A DNA stretch of 8,137 nucleotides. It comes from Bacteroidota bacterium (lineage in GTDB: Bacteria > Bacteroidota > Bacteroidia > Chitinophagales > Chitinophagaceae). Shown in pieces: positions 5,276 to 8,137 of the stretch (positions are counted from its first letter, which is position 1; each line of letters begins with the position of its first letter). The notes beneath the pieces are model-generated. The model worked only from the letters and a program-made list of their open reading frames with translations, searched no databases and was not told the origin of the DNA. The position numbers and the translations under genes were made by a program. The stretch spans positions 1 through 8,137 of the forward strand of contig JAEWBD010000464.1 in NCBI GenBank assembly GCA_023391315.1. The letters are read 5' to 3'.

Positions 5276-6994
5276 TTAATACCCGCTCACACTATCATCG
5301 CCACGCTTATCAGCAGCAGCTTCGCGGGTTCCATCTGGCAGAATCTTTATTAATTCTGTTCTGCCGATGGCTCTTAATGTTACCAGCTTATAACCCATGT
5401 CTTTTAATTGCTTCGCCGTTTCTTCATTAAAATCCCTTTCAACAGAAACAGTGTCCGGCAGCCATTGATGATGGAATTTAGGCTTGTTAACCGCATCATT
5501 CGCATCCATATTAAAATCAACAATATTTACGATTGACTGGAATACCGATGTTGTGATAGTGGTGCCGCCAGGTGTACCCACTACTATAAATGGTTTATTA
5601 TCTTTTAAGACCAATGTTGGCGTCATAGAACTTAACATACGTTTGCCGGGCTGGATAGCATTGGCATCGCCGCCAACAGCGCCATACATATTAGGTACAC
5701 CAGGTTTTATGCTGAAGTCATCCATCTCATCATTTAATAAAAAGCCTGCGCCACCCACCACTGTTCTGCTGCCATAACTATTGTTCAGCGTTGTGGTAAC
5801 CGCAACCATATTGCCCTCTTTATCAATAATACTTATATGGGTAGTCTGATCACTTTCATGCACATTGCCGGCTTTTACATTTGCACTTATGCCTGCTTTT
5901 GTTGAATCATAATCACTCATCCTTTTTTTAAGATAAGTATCACTCAATAAAATATTCTGCGGCACGTTCCAGAAATCAGGATCGCCCAAATGTTCAGCCC
6001 GATCGGCATAAGCACGGCGTTCTGCTTCAATCATCAACTGCACACTTTTTACAGTTTGAAAACCATAGCTGCTCACAGGATAGGGTTCAATCATCTTCAG
6101 CATTTCGCCCAAAATAATACCGCCGCTGCTCGATGGCGGCATGCTTACCACATGATAGCCGCGATAATCAAACTCAACCGGTTTACGCGGCTTGCACACA
6201 TAGCCTTTTAAATCTTCCAAACTCATAATGCCTTTGCCACGCTGCATTTCTTCCACAATCAGTTTGGCTGTTTCACCTTCATAAAAACCTTTGGCGCCAT
6301 TATCGCGAATACGTTTTAAAGTTGCGGCGAGTTCAGGCTGGTATAAAGTATCGCCTTCTTTCCATGCTGTATTTTTTACATAGGCTGAAGGCTTTGTGCT
6401 GTATTGTAAAAAATCATCTTTATTACTGTTTAAACCATCCGCTTCACGTTTGGTGAGTACAACACCTTTCTCCGCAAGCTCTATTGCCGGCTGGATTAAT
6501 GTTTTGAACGGAAGCCTTGCATATTGATGCTCTGCAAATAATCCTGCAACAGTGCCGGGCACGCCTGCAGACAAATGCCCGTTCTGCGACCAGTCGGTTC
6601 TTGCATTGCCGGCTGAATCGATGTACATATTCCTGCCGCCTTTCAGCGGGGCCATTTCACGATAATCCAATGAAAGCAAAGAATCATTTGCAAGCCGTGC
6701 AACCGTAAAGCCACCGCCGCCAAGATTGCCTGCAGCCGGATGAACCACAGCCAGTGCAAGCTGGGTTGCAATCATAGCATCAAAAGCATTGCCGCCTTTT
6801 TTTAAGATAGCGAGCCCCACCTCGCTTGCCAAAGGATGTGCGCTTGCAACACAGCCATTCTTTACGGAAACATTTTTAGTAATGGTAAAATGATAAGGAT
6901 CAATTTCCTTGCCTGCGCCAACTGTAATGTTTGAAGACGTGCAGGAGTAAAAAATAACATTTGCAGCAAGAACAATGAACAGCCATTTTTTCAT
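5276..6994 (-). CDS. ggt: Gamma-glutamyltransferase (gamma-glutamyltranspeptidase / glutathione hydrolase)
   Basis: This 572-residue precursor has the normal length for bacterial GGT. It cleaves the gamma-glutamyl bond of glutathione and transfers the glutamyl group to water or amino acids outside the cytoplasm. Self-cleavage occurs before the catalytic Thr384 in QTTHIS, giving a large subunit and a 189-residue small subunit. By alignment with E. coli GGT the substrate-binding residues are present: Arg112 (DYREMAP), Thr402 and Asn404 (TTLNN), Asp426 in the lid loop (EMDDFS), Ser455-Ser456 (LSSM) and Gly476-Gly477 (PGG). The end DDSVSGY is the family's C-terminus. The N-terminus is a signal sequence ending FYSC at residue 18, compatible with a lipoprotein signal, so the enzyme may be anchored to a membrane instead of being freely periplasmic. 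It is first in a probable transcript with the DinB and HAD genes, behind a TAnnTTTG word six bases from the start codon. Confidence 0.96.
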   Translation of the reverse strand: MKKWLFIVLAANVIFYSCTSSNITVGAGKEIDPYHFTITKNVSVKNGCVASAHPLASEVGLAILKKGGNAFDAMIATQLALAVVHPAAGNLGGGGFTVARLANDSLLSLDYREMAPLKGGRNMYIDSAGNARTDWSQNGHLSAGVPGTVAGLFAEHQYARLPFKTLIQPAIELAEKGVVLTKREADGLNSNKDDFLQYSTKPSAYVKNTAWKEGDTLYQPELAATLKRIRDNGAKGFYEGETAKLIVEEMQRGKGIMSLEDLKGYVCKPRKPVEFDYRGYHVVSMPPSSSGGIILGEMLKMIEPYPVSSYGFQTVKSVQLMIEAERRAYADRAEHLGDPDFWNVPQNILLSDTYLKKRMSDYDSTKAGISANVKAGNVHESDQTTHISIIDKEGNMVAVTTTLNNSYGSRTVVGGAGFLLNDEMDDFSIKPGVPNMYGAVGGDANAIQPGKRMLSSMTPTLVLKDNKPFIVVGTPGGTTITTSVFQSIVNIVDFNMDANDAVNKPKFHHQWLPDTVSVERDFNEETAKQLKDMGYKLVTLRAIGRTELIKILPDGTREAAADKRGDDSVSGY

Positions 6995-6999
6995 GCGTT

Positions 7000-7007
7000 C
7001 AAACCTA
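7000..7007 (-). promoter_or_regulatory. Candidate -7 promoter element of ggt (TAGGTTTG)
   Basis: On the minus strand the bases read TAGGTTTG, a perfect match to the Bacteroidota -7 word TAnnTTTG. It ends five bases before the ggt ATG, so transcription would start at or next to the start codon and the mRNA would be leaderless. There is no TTG at the expected -33 distance (only a T-rich CTTTTAT), which lowers confidence. If it is not the promoter, another lies further up in the 205-base gap. Confidence 0.4.
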
Positions 7008-7061
7008 AGAAAAAAATATTGTGGGATAAAAGATTTAATGAAGATGCGTTTTTGCCTGTGC

Positions 7062-7082
7062 CTGCTTATGCTTTAAAAGCAG
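7062..7082. repeat. Hairpin in the gap upstream of ggt
   Basis: CTGCTT (7062-7067) and AAGCAG (7077-7082) form a six-pair stem. An alternative inner stem (TGCTT/AAGCA) is also possible. Neither strand shows a T tract beyond it, so it is not an obvious terminator for the secreted-protein gene that ends at 7200; it may act as a weak one or as an mRNA end stabiliser. Confidence 0.25.
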
Positions 7083-7199
7083 ATGCTAATCAAAGTTGGG
7101 TATGATGTGTTAACGGCTATGCTTTATGTGTATTTGTTTAATCGGAGACCCACAATGAACATGCATACAATTATTGACCGGATAAAAAAAATATTAATC

Positions 7200-7829
7200 T
7201 TAAAAGCCCCAGTCAACCACGCGGCGCAGGTATTTCTTATCCTGTATAACCCAGGTTACTTCATAGCGGCCTGTGCCTTCTCCGTTCACCATATATATAT
7301 AATATTTACGTTTATCCGGCGAACGGTAAACATTACAAAAAGTTTTTTGTTTTCCTTTTGCATCGGTATAAAAAAGTTTGGGTTCGTAGAGGTCAAAGAA
7401 AGCCGTTTGCGGTACAATAATGGTATCACTTTCAATGATGGCAATCACGGAAGTTATTGTGCGTTTCGGAACTTTATGTTCAGTGCCCCAAAAAGGTTTA
7501 TTGTCTAATTTAACGGCATACTTATCGTCGTACCAGCTTACTTTATGTTTGGCCGCATCAAAGCTGCCTGCGGTTATTTGTATAATGGCTGTATCGTTTG
7601 AAAATACAATGGTATCACTGCTTACGCTTTCAAGCGGAACCGCATCAAGCCTGTGCTTGGTGAGGCTTTCGCTAATACCCCCAAACGTAAATTGCGACAG
7701 GTCGGCACGAATATCTTTCTCCTGCATCTTTAAAAAATTATCCCGCTTGGTCCGGTAATCGGGAATATCATCCTGTGCAAAAACATTATATATAATGCAG
7801 CAGAACAGTATGGATAACAAAGTGCGCAT
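7200..7829 (-). CDS. Secreted protein of unknown function
   Basis: I do not recognise the family. The 209-residue product has a clear signal peptide (MRTLLSILFCCIIYNVFA, cleavage before Gln19), so it is exported. There is no lipobox with a cysteine at the cleavage site. The mature part begins with a charged helix (DYRTKRDNFLKMQEKDIRADL) and then runs as alternating beta strands: DTIVFSNDTAIIQIT at 72-86, TITSVIAIIESDTIIVP at 124-140, KYYIYM at 175-180 and YEVTWVIQDKKYLRRVVDWGF at the end. GEGTGRYEVTWV near the C-terminus resembles an output strand pair of a small beta-sandwich. No catalytic or metal-binding motif is visible. The start at 7829 lies 4 bases after the tdh stop, so the two genes are almost certainly co-transcribed and perhaps translationally coupled; the pairing may reflect only operon economy. 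Confidence 0.8.
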   Translation of the reverse strand: MRTLLSILFCCIIYNVFAQDDIPDYRTKRDNFLKMQEKDIRADLSQFTFGGISESLTKHRLDAVPLESVSSDTIVFSNDTAIIQITAGSFDAAKHKVSWYDDKYAVKLDNKPFWGTEHKVPKRTITSVIAIIESDTIIVPQTAFFDLYEPKLFYTDAKGKQKTFCNVYRSPDKRKYYIYMVNGEGTGRYEVTWVIQDKKYLRRVVDWGF

Positions 7830-7833
7830 AAGC

Positions 7834-8137
7834 TTAATATTGTTGCAGGTTTTTCAGCATATCTGCGGTTATTTTTTCAAGATCATATTCATGTTTCCAT
7901 CCCCAGTCGGTGCGGGCTACAGCATCATCAATGCTTTGCGGCCAGCTATCTGCAATGGCCTGCCTGTAATCAGGCTGATAGATTATTTCAAATTCAGGGA
8001 TATGCTTTTTTATAGACGCCGCAATTTCAGCAGGGGAGAAGCTTATTCCTGAAATATTGTATGATGTGCGAATGGAAATTTTATCTGCCGGCGCTTCCAT
8101 TAATTCCATGGTAGCACGAATGGCGTCCGGCATATAC
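7834..8137 (-). CDS. tdh: L-threonine 3-dehydrogenase, SDR/epimerase-like type, C-terminal part (5' end outside window)
   Basis: The frame runs in from the right edge and encodes about 100 residues: YMPDAIRATMELMEAP, then SYNISGISFSPAEIAA, IKKHIPEFEIIYQPDYRQAIADSWP, SIDDAVARTDWGWKHEYDL and a short tail. This is the C-terminal substrate-binding region of the short-chain, UDP-glucose-epimerase-like L-threonine 3-dehydrogenases, which oxidise threonine to 2-amino-3-ketobutyrate with NAD; a glycine C-acetyltransferase normally completes the pathway to glycine and acetyl-CoA. The MPDAIRAT, RQAIADSWP and DWGW signatures separate it from ordinary nucleotide-sugar epimerases. The nucleotide-binding half is outside the window. 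An ATG at 8133 is internal, since the family's Tyr precedes it. It is followed after 4 bases by the secreted-protein gene. Confidence 0.9.
   Translation of the reverse strand, partial: YMPDAIRATMELMEAPADKISIRTSYNISGISFSPAEIAASIKKHIPEFEIIYQPDYRQAIADSWPQSIDDAVARTDWGWKHEYDLEKITADMLKNLQQY

Noticed and set aside
7083..7508. A + strand frame of 141 codons.
   Set aside because: Most of it is antisense to the secreted-protein gene, which has a signal peptide and tight coupling to tdh; the product has no recognisable pattern.
1..8137. CRISPR array, tRNA, rRNA, insertion sequence or phage genes.
   Set aside because: No regularly spaced repeats, cloverleaf-like sequence, terminal inverted repeats with a transposase, or phage proteins were seen on either strand.

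Overview
The window looks like chromosomal DNA from a Bacteroidota bacterium, most likely a Chitinophagaceae-type member. The reasons are the moderate-to-low GC content, A-rich gene upstreams without clear Shine-Dalgarno sites, TAnnTTTG-type promoter words, signal peptides of Bacteroidota character, and protein families typical of that phylum: tandem Usp, receiver-Crp fusion, SYLF protein, DUF1572-like DinB and SDR-type threonine dehydrogenase. The taxonomic placement is an inference from these features.

Left part (1-2857). The 3' end of a tandem universal stress protein gene (+) converges on an SDR oxidoreductase gene (-). The next 449 bases carry no intact gene. They hold what reads as the decayed C-terminal ATPase domain of a sensor histidine kinase on the + strand. 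Its N, G1, F and G2 boxes lie in order and at normal spacing but are broken by frameshifts and stops, and its end falls 23 bases before an intact response-regulator gene. That gene encodes a receiver domain fused to a Crp/Fnr-type sensor and DNA-binding domain. The simplest reading is a former kinase-regulator operon whose kinase has been lost and whose regulator is now orphaned. FNR-like palindromes lie upstream of both the SDR gene and the regulator gene.

Middle part (2858-3981). A secreted SYLF/Ysc84-type protein gene (-) is separated from the regulator gene by a long imperfect inverted repeat, a plausible shared terminator. Beyond its start is a 478-base stretch without a confident gene. 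It holds a 54-codon open frame resembling the N-terminus of Bacteroidota helix-turn-helix (excisionase-like) proteins. Inside that frame is a well-formed GAAA-tetraloop hairpin followed by a T tract on the + strand, with no convincing + gene for it to terminate.

Right part (3982-8137). All genes are on the minus strand. In transcription order they are: the 3' end of L-threonine 3-dehydrogenase (tdh); a secreted protein of unknown function 4 bases behind it; a 205-base gap holding a perfect TAnnTTTG promoter word almost on top of the next start codon; gamma-glutamyltransferase (ggt); a DinB/DUF1572-like metal-binding protein; and a beta-phosphoglucomutase-like HAD phosphatase. The last three are spaced by 40 and 69 bases and probably form one transcript. 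No tRNA, rRNA, CRISPR array or insertion sequence was recognised. The most interesting part of the window is the kinase relic beside its orphaned Crp-type response regulator.
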